Assembly (NCBI RefSeq): GCF_018100905.1
Contig: NZ_JAGJEG010000005.1
Coordinates: forward strand, 62,001 to 126,000
Origin: Pseudoalteromonas sp. MMG010
Lineage (GTDB): Bacteria; Pseudomonadota; Gammaproteobacteria; Enterobacterales; Alteromonadaceae
DNA: 64,000 bases
Direction of reading: 5' to 3'
Shown: positions 47,067 through 58,100 of the stretch, piece by piece
Numbering within the stretch: position 1 is the first letter of the stretch
Layout of the letters: each line of letters starts with the position of its first letter
Notes under the pieces: generated by a model
The model's input: only the letters and a program-made list of their open reading frames with translations
What the model was told of the DNA's origin: nothing
Database searches by the model: none
Translations under genes and position numbers: made by a program

Positions 47067-49031
47067 GTGAATTTTAAACAACAATTATCTCTATTGAAAA
47101 GACAACAAACTGGTTGGTTTATTTTTATTCTGTTTGCAATAATTGTTATTAGCAATTCACTATCATTATTTAGAAGTGCAAACGCCTATTTCTATACGAC
47201 ACTGGCAGGTTTCAGTCACTCTCAAAAGAGCGATGTTGTATTAATTGAAAGTGATTTTTTAACTCAACAACATAACCACATTGTCGATGAACTTTTAAAT
47301 TACTCACCACGCGATATTATTATAGTTAGTAATGAACCTTTATTTCGTGTAGCGAAAAGTAAAGCCGAAAATGTATATTACCCTCACCCATCTTCAAATC
47401 AATGTTTATTAAAATTAGAGAGTTGGTCTAACTACAATATCGTCCTAACAAATCAAACAAAGAGTTTATGCCAATCAATTTGGCCTATGATTTTTCCGCA
47501 ATATGAATTTGACTCTGAGCAATTAATCAACTTTTCATTAGCGCCAAGCGCTTTACCTAAGTTTTCTTCTAAAAGGTTACTTGAACAAGATATCTTAACA
47601 GGCCAGCTCCAAAATAAAATCGTTATTGTTGGACAAAAAGATGCAGGCTTTGGCGCAAATTTAAATATTCCAAAATTAGATGAAAGTACAAACAACCTTT
47701 ATTTGCTCGCATATACTGCCGATACATTATTAAAACAATCGGCTGTCGAAATACTCCCTCTTTGGCAAAGTACTATTGTGCAATTATTGCTGGCAATTAT
47801 ACTTCTGTTTTTTTATCAAAAAACATCAATATACAATAGTTTACTGCTTGCCTTTAGCCTTACATTAATTCTAGGTGGCATTGGTTACTTTATTTTAACG
47901 ATACAGCAATTATTTATACCTTTAGGCCAACTTTGTTTGCTGAACTTTATTTGTTTATTATGGGTGGTATTTGTTAGAAAACTGAATGAAGACAGTGAAC
48001 TTGTAAATATAATTGGCAACATCCAACAAAAAATGGTGGGGCGGTATTTACCTAAGTCATTTATTAAACAAAGCTCGCCTTGGGATTCAATTATACACTT
48101 AATCAATCAACAGTTAGATTTAAATAAATCAATTTTCCTTGCTCGAAAAGAAGGCGATCACCGTCTCAGCGAAGTCAGATCAATAAACTGCGATATAAAA
48201 GATATCAAAGAAATGCGTCGAGATTATAAACGTGCCCCTTATTCAGAAGCACTTAAGGTCTATGGGGTTATTAAAATCGAACGACAGTTTTTCAAAACGA
48301 TCGGTGAAAATGAAGTTCAATACATAGTTCCGTTAATTTATGCAGGGGATGTGCGTGGTTTTTGGGCCATGACGGTAATTACGTCAGAGAAGTTTAATGA
48401 GCAAGCGTTTGAGAAAAACGTGAATTTATTCGCATCGCAAGTAGGTGAGTTACTATTTCATTACCGCATTTATGAAACACAAGAAAAAGAAGCTCAAGGC
48501 TGGTTTACTAAGCTATTAACCTTAAGAATAAAAGAGCCATTAAGCCAACAGGCAAAGGCTTCAATAGCTGAAATGGAGCAAAAATTAAGCACCTTAGAGC
48601 ACATGTTTAATCATATACGCTCAGCAACCGTTCAATTTAATTTATTTGGTCAATTGGTGCAAATTAATAAGTCACTTGAAAAACTAGCCCTTAAGCATCA
48701 ACTACCCGTTTTTGAAATGTCTGCATTGGATTTATTGTGTCAAACCACAGAGCTAGGGGTTGAAGAAGCAAAAGGGAAACTAAGGTATATCACTTTAAAT
48801 AAAGCCGAAAGCTACTTTGAAGCAAACTTAGATGGCACAATTTATATTTTAAATGTTCGTTCAATTGGTATTAACCAAATGCAAAGTGCATCTGGTGACC
48901 CTTTTCAAATAGCGGGTATTTCGTTCGAGTTTATCGATCTTGCATTTTTTATTGACGAATTACCTCATACCGATAAATTATGCGACTTTATTTGTGACCA
49001 ACAAAAAGCTAAAACAAGGGAAAACATTTAA
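47067..49031 (+). CDS. CHASE2-GAF-PAS-like membrane sensor without kinase
   Basis: The 654-residue protein has one N-terminal helix (~17-37), a periplasmic CHASE2-like domain ending NKIVIVGQKDAGFG... and TADTLLKQSAVEILPLWQS, three more helices (~232-300) and a large cytoplasmic part. That part resembles a GAF domain (~385-480) and a PAS domain (~525-610). No histidine kinase, cyclase or diguanylate cyclase domain is visible. It starts with GTG at 47067, 21 bp after capA, and overlaps capC as TAATG. A sensor or scaffold controlling polymer synthesis is inferred. Confidence 0.72.
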   Translation: MNFKQQLSLLKRQQTGWFIFILFAIIVISNSLSLFRSANAYFYTTLAGFSHSQKSDVVLIESDFLTQQHNHIVDELLNYSPRDIIIVSNEPLFRVAKSKAENVYYPHPSSNQCLLKLESWSNYNIVLTNQTKSLCQSIWPMIFPQYEFDSEQLINFSLAPSALPKFSSKRLLEQDILTGQLQNKIVIVGQKDAGFGANLNIPKLDESTNNLYLLAYTADTLLKQSAVEILPLWQSTIVQLLLAIILLFFYQKTSIYNSLLLAFSLTLILGGIGYFILTIQQLFIPLGQLCLLNFICLLWVVFVRKLNEDSELVNIIGNIQQKMVGRYLPKSFIKQSSPWDSIIHLINQQLDLNKSIFLARKEGDHRLSEVRSINCDIKDIKEMRRDYKRAPYSEALKVYGVIKIERQFFKTIGENEVQYIVPLIYAGDVRGFWAMTVITSEKFNEQAFEKNVNLFASQVGELLFHYRIYETQEKEAQGWFTKLLTLRIKEPLSQQAKASIAEMEQKLSTLEHMFNHIRSATVQFNLFGQLVQINKSLEKLALKHQLPVFEMSALDLLCQTTELGVEEAKGKLRYITLNKAESYFEANLDGTIYILNVRSIGINQMQSASGDPFQIAGISFEFIDLAFFIDELPHTDKLCDFICDQQKAKTRENI

Positions 49032-52000
49032 TGGGTGATTTAATCCTTAATTTTTTCCCAGCGGGCGGAGGATTAGGCCAATCAGTTATAACAACCGTTT
49101 GGGTTGGGGTTGCCGTTGTTTGCTTTTTAAATTTACGTTTTGGCTTTCCTTTAACAGGCTTGGTTGTACCGGGATACATTGTTCCGCTTTTAATCGTTAG
49201 TCCAACATCAGCGGTTGTTATATTAATTGAAGCAATCGTGGTCTATGTTCTTATGCGCTTAAGCGCAAAGTATGCCATGGAAAAGTTTGGTTACGCTGAA
49301 ATGTTTGGCCGAGATCGGTTTTTTGCCATAATCTTAATAAGCATTTTGGTACGAGTACTAATGGACACTCTTTTTTGGCCATTTGTAGCAACCTTCTTAA
49401 GTAGCTGGGACATTACTTTTGATTACTCTTCACAACTTTACTCTCTTGGTTTAGTCATTATTGCCCTGACTGCAAATGTGATGTGGAATGGTGGTTTCCG
49501 CTATGGAATGAAAGTCACGCTAATTCAGCTATTGGTTACCTTTTTAATCGTGCGTTTTATCTTAATGGGCTTCACCAACTTTAGTATAGCCAACTTAGCA
49601 ATTATGTATGAAGACGTAGCTGTATCTATTATAGCGGCCCCTAAAGCGTATATAATCTTAGTTATCACCGCATTTATAGCATCGCGTGCCAACTTAAAGT
49701 ATGGCTGGGAGTTTAATGGGATTATGCTGCCTGCCTTACTTGCTTTACAACTGATGCAACCAAGTAAGCTACTGACTTCATTCGCAGAAACCGCAATCAT
49801 ATTAATAATTGGAGCATCGTTACTTAATTTTACTCGTTTAAAACATGCGAATATTGAAGGGGCCCGATTACTATTGCTCTTCTTTAATATCGGGTTTATT
49901 TATAAGCTCATTTTAAACTACGGCGTCATATATTATTTCCCGCAAATAAAAGTCACTGATACATTTGCTTTTGGTTATATGCTTGCAACATTGTTAGCAT
50001 TAAAAATATATCAAAAAAATGCCTTAGGCCTAGTCGTCAGAGCGACATTTCAAACATCTGTGCTCGGTGGTTCGTTAGCAATAGTTATCGGTTTTTTTGT
50101 CATGTTCATCCCCTCATTGTTTACAGGCACTGACGAGCAATCAATCACACAAAATAAAACTGTCACATCATTATCTCAACAAATTAGTGAGTACAAAAGC
50201 TTTCTATACATAAAAGATAATACCAAAATTGATATTAGCAGTTATCAATCCAGTCAAAATAGAGTGATTTTCAAACAAGCTATTTATGAATTAAATAAAG
50301 CCCCTAATTCAGAGCCGGTACTACAAAAAGTAGGCGAAAAGCTTGCACAGGTTCAATTTCAATTATTATTTGATGAAAACAATATTTATATCAGAGATAC
50401 ACGTAAGGACTCGCAACGTGGTTTCTTTGTTATTGCGAGAAAACCGAACACACAATTTGTTGTATCAGTTCCCTACCCTACCTCTGAAAGTATTGCCAGT
50501 GATTCAGCAGGGCTTATCTATTCGCATTACAACGCAAAAGCCTTAGTGTTCGGTACCAGTTTAACACCGACCCTAGAGCTTAATGATAACAATACTCAAA
50601 GCCCGTTTTATTTAGCATTTATTGAAGCTTTAAACACGAACGAATTATTTCAAGTAAGAGAAAGTAATACAAAAACGAATACCGTCCTGCAACAAAAGCA
50701 CCCATTAGTTCAAAGTCAGTATTGGATTTATAATCAGCTTCCAGATAAGCTAAGCCAACGTGCTATTGCGAACTTATTAGGCAGTGAAGAAACCTTTTTT
50801 GGCGTAGCTACGCCACACAGTTTGCCGAGTAAAACATTCACAGGAGCTATGTTTGAGCTATTTTTAAATAGTGATAATTATGTCTCTTTACTGGCCAATT
50901 TAAATCAGCAAAAAAATTCAAGCGCGCTTTACCCTATCAACGTTTCGTCTGAACCGATTGAGAAAATAATACAAGATTTTTCATACCATATAACAACAAA
51001 AGGAAGTGGTGATTACACCCCCCTTACGTTAAATGATGCCGCACTGTGGGAGTTTGAAATTCTCGTGCCTCTTTATCGCATTAAAAGACAGCTTGATAAT
51101 AATGAGTTGAGTGAAAGTGTTAAAAATCAATTAAACCAGGTCAATAGCACTTTACAGCTTACTGGCTACCAATTGACCTTAGTGCAAAACAAACAAGGTC
51201 GCTTTTTGTTAATTGCTCCTCAAGATAATCCCAATGCTTATAAGAAAGGACAAGGGTTATACCTATTTAATTTAAATATAGGTTCAAAAATTAACCTTGA
51301 AGTACCCAGACCCATTTTCGAAAGTAATACGTTACGTTTTGCCGGGCAACTATATTTAAGTACCAATGCCGAACACTTATTAATTGCCGGTGCACATCCG
51401 TATGCACAAGAAGAAGCAAACCTGTTAGCACCACACAACGTAAACTCTCTTTTTAATGTTATTCACCAAAGTTATTTAAGGTTTTTAAAAGATACACCGG
51501 TGTTAAATTTACAAGTTAGAAGTCACAGTGCGCCTTCGTGGGTGAGACCATCGGCTCTTGCTTTTCAATTTACACAAATCAACCCTGAACATAACCACCT
51601 TTTAACAGATTTAGAGCAAGGTCTAGAAGATTTATCGGTCAATTACGAATTAGTTGCCGGGCAAAAATCGACAAGAGGACTTGAATTAGGCACATCACCA
51701 CAATCAGGTTATCAAATATTTTCACCTTACAGTGAACTAGCCACTTTATGGTTAGCATCTGACTTTAAAGAAAATTTCTCGATAAATAAATCAAGCTTAA
51801 TACAGCGTCTGTTAGCGGTTTCTAATACTCCTGACATTGTTTCTTTTAACCCTAGTACATTATCTCCCGATAGCTGGCAATCACTCAATACAATGCAAAA
51901 AGATCAACTCAAAGAAATCATTAATAACTATGCAACGACACAAAGAGTCGGCTCGCTTTTGTCTATCTGTGAAAATTATAAGTCTTGCTCATTACAAACA

Positions 52001-52147
52001 ATTCAATTAGAGGGGCAAGGAACATACGCGCTAGTAATAAAGGCGCAAGGTAAGTTACTCGCTATTTTTAATCCTTTAACAAATCATTTAACAGATAGTG
52101 AAGAGTTTGCTAGCAAAATGCGCAGAGGTGATTATGTTATTAATTAA
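49031..52147 (+). CDS. capC: CapC/PgsC-family membrane protein, duplicated and fused to hydrolase-like modules
   Basis: The first ~362 residues are a tandem duplication of the CapC/PgsC membrane unit. Copy 1 has GLVVPGYIVPLL (43-54) and FGRDRFFAIILIS (92-104), as in Bacillus PgsC. Copy 2 has the matching GWEFNGIMLPALLAL (225-239). Bacillus PgsC is about 150 residues, so this protein is seven times larger. Residues ~365-1038 have no membrane segment and contain two modules, near VPYP (480) and VPRP (758), that resemble the hydrolase-like protein at 54391-55173 but lack its histidines. PgsC is thought to work with PgsB in synthesis or export. Confidence 0.87.
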   Translation: MGDLILNFFPAGGGLGQSVITTVWVGVAVVCFLNLRFGFPLTGLVVPGYIVPLLIVSPTSAVVILIEAIVVYVLMRLSAKYAMEKFGYAEMFGRDRFFAIILISILVRVLMDTLFWPFVATFLSSWDITFDYSSQLYSLGLVIIALTANVMWNGGFRYGMKVTLIQLLVTFLIVRFILMGFTNFSIANLAIMYEDVAVSIIAAPKAYIILVITAFIASRANLKYGWEFNGIMLPALLALQLMQPSKLLTSFAETAIILIIGASLLNFTRLKHANIEGARLLLLFFNIGFIYKLILNYGVIYYFPQIKVTDTFAFGYMLATLLALKIYQKNALGLVVRATFQTSVLGGSLAIVIGFFVMFIPSLFTGTDEQSITQNKTVTSLSQQISEYKSFLYIKDNTKIDISSYQSSQNRVIFKQAIYELNKAPNSEPVLQKVGEKLAQVQFQLLFDENNIYIRDTRKDSQRGFFVIARKPNTQFVVSVPYPTSESIASDSAGLIYSHYNAKALVFGTSLTPTLELNDNNTQSPFYLAFIEALNTNELFQVRESNTKTNTVLQQKHPLVQSQYWIYNQLPDKLSQRAIANLLGSEETFFGVATPHSLPSKTFTGAMFELFLNSDNYVSLLANLNQQKNSSALYPINVSSEPIEKIIQDFSYHITTKGSGDYTPLTLNDAALWEFEILVPLYRIKRQLDNNELSESVKNQLNQVNSTLQLTGYQLTLVQNKQGRFLLIAPQDNPNAYKKGQGLYLFNLNIGSKINLEVPRPIFESNTLRFAGQLYLSTNAEHLLIAGAHPYAQEEANLLAPHNVNSLFNVIHQSYLRFLKDTPVLNLQVRSHSAPSWVRPSALAFQFTQINPEHNHLLTDLEQGLEDLSVNYELVAGQKSTRGLELGTSPQSGYQIFSPYSELATLWLASDFKENFSINKSSLIQRLLAVSNTPDIVSFNPSTLSPDSWQSLNTMQKDQLKEIINNYATTQRVGSLLSICENYKSCSLQTIQLEGQGTYALVIKAQGKLLAIFNPLTNHLTDSEEFASKMRRGDYVIN

Positions 52148-54407
52148 GCGCTTGTTTAAGCTTTTTATAGCATTGCTAATTCTGACGGTTGTTAGTATCG
52201 CCGCTATGCGGGTTTATATTTGGTTACAATCAGCAGAGAGAGTGAGTGCAAGAGCCGAGGAAGAAACTCGTTCAAATGTACAATGGCTCAGCACAGACAA
52301 GTCACTCACTTTTGTTTTTTCATCCACTCGAACTCGTTCTATTCGTGTATTATCTAATGCTATTTTTTCTGAGAAAATGCAGTTTGAAGAACCCGTACAA
52401 TATGCAATTCAATACACATTACTTGATAGTGATAATAACAAAATTGCTGAAAACATTTACCATCATGCGTCAAAGTTAACGCCCAGTGATAACGAATATC
52501 AAATCAAACAAATAATCGAAAACCGTAATGCGTTAAATGTCGCATCGGGCCAATCATTTTATTTATCTGAAAAACTATTAAAATCTGCAAGCGCTATTTC
52601 TTTAAAATTAATATCAGAACAGCCTTTGTTAAGCGGAGTCGTCGTCAGAGTACATGGTAAAACGCTTAATGATATCACCGAGCCAGAAGCCGCTTGGCTA
52701 AAGCTACCGGTTGATCGACGTGAAAGAGCAACTAATTACCTAAATATAGGATTAAATGCATTATCCGCTGACGAAATTAGTAATGCCGTTACTTTTTCAT
52801 GGTTTAAGATGGCACCACAAGGTATCCCTGACGTTGATTTTAGAACGGATACACTGTACGAAACTTTACCCTATAACGTCACAACTTATGACTTTTCACA
52901 GCAACAGTTAAAGTTAGGTGATTATTATACAGATGAAAATCTTTGTGCCAGTATTTCATTAGCACAAGCGGATAGCTTAAAATTTACAATTAGTCATACA
53001 CAAAATAAGCCGACGCTTACTTGGTATGATAAAAACCAAATAGAAAAACCAAGGCTCGTCGATTTTAATATTATTAACACTGACAATATATTTCAGACTG
53101 AGCGTTTACAGCCAGGTTTAGTCACTATTTGCTCAGATACACCATTGCTCAGTAACTTTAAGTTCGCCTCGGAGTTACCGGTGCTAACGAGTCAAGATAG
53201 TTATTATCAAATTAACAACGAGTTATCTGCCGAATACACTATTGATCAAAATACTCACTTAAATATTGAATTACGTTCACTTGAGAATAATAAAACCAAT
53301 GTCATTATACTTGATAAAAATGGACTAGAAATCGAACGATATAATTTATTTTATAACGGTCAATTATCTCATTTTGACCGTTTAATTGATGATACGACTC
53401 AAAGGCAATTAGTAGGAAAAGTACAAACATTTTATTTGCGTACAGAAAGTGAAGCTCACAAGGTTATCATTCAATCAAATAAACCTGTTTTAGTGAGAAT
53501 GAAGAGCAGAAAAAGTAACTTTAATTATCAGCGCACTATTTGTGATAAAGAATGCCCCAGCTCTGATGATTTATTTGATATTGCAGCATGGTTTGAGCAA
53601 CAAGCAAATAACCATTACACTTTTAATGAACAAGAGCAGTTAATTAAAATCCGTTCTTTTTTAGAGCCCGATGAAATACAAACAAGGGAGACGTTTTATC
53701 ATTCGCGTGAATTATTTGAGCAGTTAGCGATTTCAAATACAGCATTAGTAAATAGCCCCTCTCGGTATTATCAACCTATCAAACCTGCCACGGTATTTAA
53801 TTATGGTTTAATTGATAGCACCTCGCTTATAAACGCTATCTCTAATGTTGAAAATACAACCCAAGCTTCTGTCATTGTTAAACAACAAAAGCACTCGGCA
53901 AAAGAGCTCAGTTTAGATAACGCAACAGCATCTCAACTCAGTGAAATAAAAAGTGATGCGCCGTTTGTATATCAAAACTGGCAAGGTAAACGACCTTGGG
54001 TAAAGCAACGTGTTTATAAGCTATCTGCAAATAAGCCGCTAAATGTCACGTTTGCCAACGATCAGCCTTTAAGTCTTGTGCTAAAGGCCTATTCACATCA
54101 AGCTAATCAATTAATTAACTTAGATGTTTCGCTGAACGCTAATTATGTCAAAGGCTTAACGCAAGAATATAGTATTACAAATAGCCATTACCGTTTATTC
54201 CCAAGTAAGGAAATTGACGCATTTTTAGTTCATCCGCAAGATAGTTTATTACATACCTACCCTGCACTTACTAAAACGATAAATGCTGATATCAAAAACC
54301 TTAAAAGTGTTTCTATCCTCAGCCAAACTGATATTTGGATCACTGTATTAGAAGAATATGCTACTGAAGAGCAAAAAATAAGGTGGTGGAATGAAGATAA
54401 CCAATAA
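52134..54407 (+). CDS. membrane-anchored periplasmic protein of the polyamide operon
   Basis: I do not recognise the family. The 757-residue protein has a short cytoplasmic start, one membrane helix (FKLFIALLILTVVSIAAM, ~7-25), and a long beta-rich, polar periplasmic part with no enzyme motif. A Cys pair (TICDKECPSS) occurs in the middle. The ATG at 52134 is preferred over an in-frame earlier start because AGAGGTG lies just upstream; it overlaps capC by 14 bp. The size and inner-membrane anchor suit a periplasmic connector between the synthase and an outer-membrane channel, but this is inference. Confidence 0.75.
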   Translation: MLLIKRLFKLFIALLILTVVSIAAMRVYIWLQSAERVSARAEEETRSNVQWLSTDKSLTFVFSSTRTRSIRVLSNAIFSEKMQFEEPVQYAIQYTLLDSDNNKIAENIYHHASKLTPSDNEYQIKQIIENRNALNVASGQSFYLSEKLLKSASAISLKLISEQPLLSGVVVRVHGKTLNDITEPEAAWLKLPVDRRERATNYLNIGLNALSADEISNAVTFSWFKMAPQGIPDVDFRTDTLYETLPYNVTTYDFSQQQLKLGDYYTDENLCASISLAQADSLKFTISHTQNKPTLTWYDKNQIEKPRLVDFNIINTDNIFQTERLQPGLVTICSDTPLLSNFKFASELPVLTSQDSYYQINNELSAEYTIDQNTHLNIELRSLENNKTNVIILDKNGLEIERYNLFYNGQLSHFDRLIDDTTQRQLVGKVQTFYLRTESEAHKVIIQSNKPVLVRMKSRKSNFNYQRTICDKECPSSDDLFDIAAWFEQQANNHYTFNEQEQLIKIRSFLEPDEIQTRETFYHSRELFEQLAISNTALVNSPSRYYQPIKPATVFNYGLIDSTSLINAISNVENTTQASVIVKQQKHSAKELSLDNATASQLSEIKSDAPFVYQNWQGKRPWVKQRVYKLSANKPLNVTFANDQPLSLVLKAYSHQANQLINLDVSLNANYVKGLTQEYSITNSHYRLFPSKEIDAFLVHPQDSLLHTYPALTKTINADIKNLKSVSILSQTDIWITVLEEYATEEQKIRWWNEDNQ

Positions 54408-55173
54408 ACTACTTTTTTCATTTTTATGTTTTGTCTGCAGCACGCCTGTTGCTGCCGAGAACTCATCACCAAGCATTGAATATCGTACGCTGCAACTACA
54501 GTTTTCTCAGTGGTTGAAGCATGCTGAAGATAAACAACCCATACAAGGTTTTAAAGAACAAGTTACCCGTACTTTAATAGCCGATAGCTCAGTGGTAAGT
54601 GGTGGGGAATTTAAGCTGCAAACAAAAAATAAACAGTGCGTTTCATTTGCGCCGCATCGTTTTTTTGACAAACTTACTTATAAAATTGCAAGCAGTCTAT
54701 TTAACTCCCAGTGTAATGTATTAATTGCCAATACACTGCACAGAAAAAAAACGGATAATAACAATCTAAAAATAGATTTAGCAAGCTATCAAAACAGTGC
54801 TGCCAATGCGTTTTTAATGGCTTATAGTAAAACAGTAGAGCATTTTTTTATATATCAAATACATGGGTTTGATGCGAATAAACGTAAAACTCATGCAGCT
54901 AAAAATGCAGATGTTATTTTGAGTCAAGGGATAAAAGCGCCATCAAGAACATTACAAGCAGTAGCAAATTGTTTAAATTCAGACTTAAATTTAAACAGCC
55001 TACTTTATCCAAATCAGGTTAAAGAATTAGGCGCAACGAAAAACATTTTAAATATTGTCGCGCCAACAAACAGTACTTTTTTTCATATCGAGTTAAGCTA
55101 CTCTTTGAGAAAACGCTTAACCTCTGAACCTAATTTTATGAGTAAATTTAGCCAATGCGTCACGCTTTCATAA
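54391..55173 (+). CDS. secreted putative metal-dependent (PGA?) hydrolase
   Basis: The 260-residue protein has a signal peptide (~1-23, AAE junction). Conserved-looking polar residues are His89 and Asp93 (APHRFFD), His117 (TLHRKK), His158 (YQIHGFD), His232 and Glu234 (FFHIELSY). This spacing resembles zinc-dependent amidohydrolase/carboxypeptidase folds such as N-formylglutamate amidohydrolase and phage PGA hydrolase, though no family was confirmed. Four cysteines are present. Overlaps with both neighbours (17 and 19 bp) imply coupled translation. Trimming or releasing the polymer in the periplasm is a plausible role. Confidence 0.7.
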   Translation: MKITNKLLFSFLCFVCSTPVAAENSSPSIEYRTLQLQFSQWLKHAEDKQPIQGFKEQVTRTLIADSSVVSGGEFKLQTKNKQCVSFAPHRFFDKLTYKIASSLFNSQCNVLIANTLHRKKTDNNNLKIDLASYQNSAANAFLMAYSKTVEHFFIYQIHGFDANKRKTHAAKNADVILSQGIKAPSRTLQAVANCLNSDLNLNSLLYPNQVKELGATKNILNIVAPTNSTFFHIELSYSLRKRLTSEPNFMSKFSQCVTLS

Positions 55174-58100
55174 TTATAACTTTCATTACATTGCTTTTAA
55201 GCCATTCAAGTGCTTTTGCCAACGCTGAGTTTGTACGCCAATCACCAAAATGGCTAAATGAAACGGCTGCGTTAAAGGTGAAAGAAACACAGGATGTTAT
55301 GCATTTTTCACCAAACCAAAGTCGTACGCTATGGTTGGCAAACTCACAATGGTTAGAAATTAATAAAGAAGCGTTCAATATATTTGATATTGCAATCGGC
55401 CGGAGCGAGCAAGCCCTGCAGAAGGTAACTTTGCTCAATGATTTTAATTGTCAGCAATCACAATGCCAATTAGCTGCTACGGATTACAACCGTGTTGTTG
55501 TTTTTAATAATAAAAAAGAGCAAACAAGCAAGATTCAACTTATGGTTGGAGAAAATATCCAACACCGAGATAGTTTTCGCCGCACGCTAAAACTACCTAG
55601 AGAAGTGACCCGCCTGCAATACGGCCAAAAAGTGGAGCATTATTACCATTTCAATAAAGGTGAAAGCGTTACATTATTTTTTCAACATGCACGAAAAATA
55701 AAAATATCAGTGCGCAAAGATTTAACGCAATTTGATGATACCGGTAAGGTATATGCTTATTTAGATAAAAAGCTCAGTGCCATAATAGCCACCCCAGTGA
55801 GTAGAGCAGCCGAATTTAAACAACAAATTGGTATTGTAAATAATGAGTATTTAGCTGTTGCTAAGGGCGAATATTTAACCCTCACTAGCCAAACTGATGC
55901 ATATATAAAAATAGAGCAAAGTCACAGAGGGATTTATGACTCAAGTGTTATGGAAAAACAGCAAGAGGCACTTTATCAACCCTACTGGAATAATAATTTA
56001 GACAATACATTAAGCAAAATTTATTTTGATCATGATTTATCGCCACTTGATACGCGAGTCTTTGTAGATAACGATCCGCTAGCACAAAAACGATACCAGA
56101 ATATCCTTTCAACAGTATCGAAAAATAGTTTTTTAACTCCTAACGGAACTGAAAATAACCAGGTTATAAACCATACTATTAAACATTTTAATAGCCTTTC
56201 ACAATTGCGTTTAGTCGATGATACTTTATACCCTAGATTAACGTCACATTATGGCAATATCATCGAGCTTACAAATAATAGTCATACATTTGATATTTCA
56301 CATATCAATAACGTTTCACCAACGCTGACGCTATTTGCTCAAAGCCACTCTGATAGCCAATTACTTATTAGTACCACTCATCAAACGTGGACATTATCGT
56401 TAAAGCACAATACTAATTTTTTAACATTTACACTCCCGATAGCAATCAATGAAAAACAAATAACAATTACAAATTTAAACCCGCAATCACAACCTGTTTC
56501 GTATGCAATCAGCTTTCGGGAATTAACAGATCTGCCAAATAATGAGCTTTTATATTCGCAGCCCTATCCGCTTATTAAAAAAAGTCCGCTTTTAAAACAG
56601 CTACTTACCTCAAAATTAACGCAATTAAGTGAGGAGTATTTAGCAAGCATTACGCCATATAATGTAAATCGAGAGGCTTTACCCTCTAATGATAAAAAAA
56701 TGAGCACAATGACCTTTTTGCATAAATTAGGACAAGTAGAATATTTAGCAAAATCAGATCCGATAAACGCATTATTAAAACTTAAACACCTAGTAAATGC
56801 ACCTACAACTGAACTATCAATAAAAGCTTGGAAGCTGCGTATACAACTATTACAAAAACAAAATAAAGGGTTACTGGCAAAAAGTTATTTAGAGGGATTA
56901 TTTAAAAGCAGCCAAAATCATAAAATTAAACAGTATGCTGCCAGCTCGTTAATCACACAATACCAACACTTACAGCAAGATAATTTAATGCTAGGTTTAT
57001 GTGCCAGTGCTTATACTTTATTAACACAATGTCCAAATGTAATAATTCAAATTGCCTTAAAACAGAATAAAAATTTGCTGGCTTTATGGCTTTCACATGA
57101 CTTTTCAGCGCAAGCAAATAACGCAGTTGGATTTAGCCAACTAAATTGGCGTAATTTTGCCCCAAGTGCCCCGCTTAAAAGCGAGTATTCTGCACAGTAT
57201 GTAGCGAGTCAACTTTTAACCAGCTCAGAAAATGCTTATTCCGCAGTTAAAATAGCAGAAAATCAACCCTTGGTTATTGAAGCTGGTACTGCGCCACTGA
57301 CAATTTCACTTCGAGCACGAACAAAAAGCGTACAAAACGGGCAATATAAAATGGCTTGGCTTTACGCAAAGAGTAAACAACAAAATAAGTTATTACCTAT
57401 TTATGCTGATATTGCATCAAATACAGCACTGAATGAGACAAAAGAAAGCTTATCCATTGCAGCCGATGCGCTATTAACGTTGCAACCTGGTGAGCGTATT
57501 GTACTTAAGAGTAACCAAACAACATTTGTTACTTATACGGTTATCCCTGAATATCAAAGCGAGCAATTTACTTATAAAAATAGCGCTGCGAATAACTTAG
57601 TTACACACGATTTTATGGCATTACTATATAGCCATGATGTTAGTTTGCACGATATATTGACTGATGCCCTGTACAAATTATCGCAAAAAAAATTGAGCAT
57701 AAATGAATATACTCAACTACTTTCTCGTACCGAAGTAACCCCTATTTCAGCACTTCTTGGTACCCTTTACTCACGTATAACCAGCTATGGTGAATGGGTT
57801 TCTATCCCACAGTATAATGACTTCGCTGGTACACAATTAATCAATGTCGATGCCATAGAAATGGCCAGCTATAGTGATCAACTTGTACGAAGTAGTACAG
57901 TAAAACATGCTGAACAAGGTATTTTACTGAGACCTTTTCATGAACTTAATATTGATTTAACACAAACGCGATCAACACAAATAAGATTAAATTTTAATTT
58001 CTCTGCAGCAGAGCTGTCACAAAAAAGTGTCGCCAATGTCGCTATCAATACAGGTTCATCAAATTCAACATGGTCTGTACCGCACAATCAAACAAGTCAA

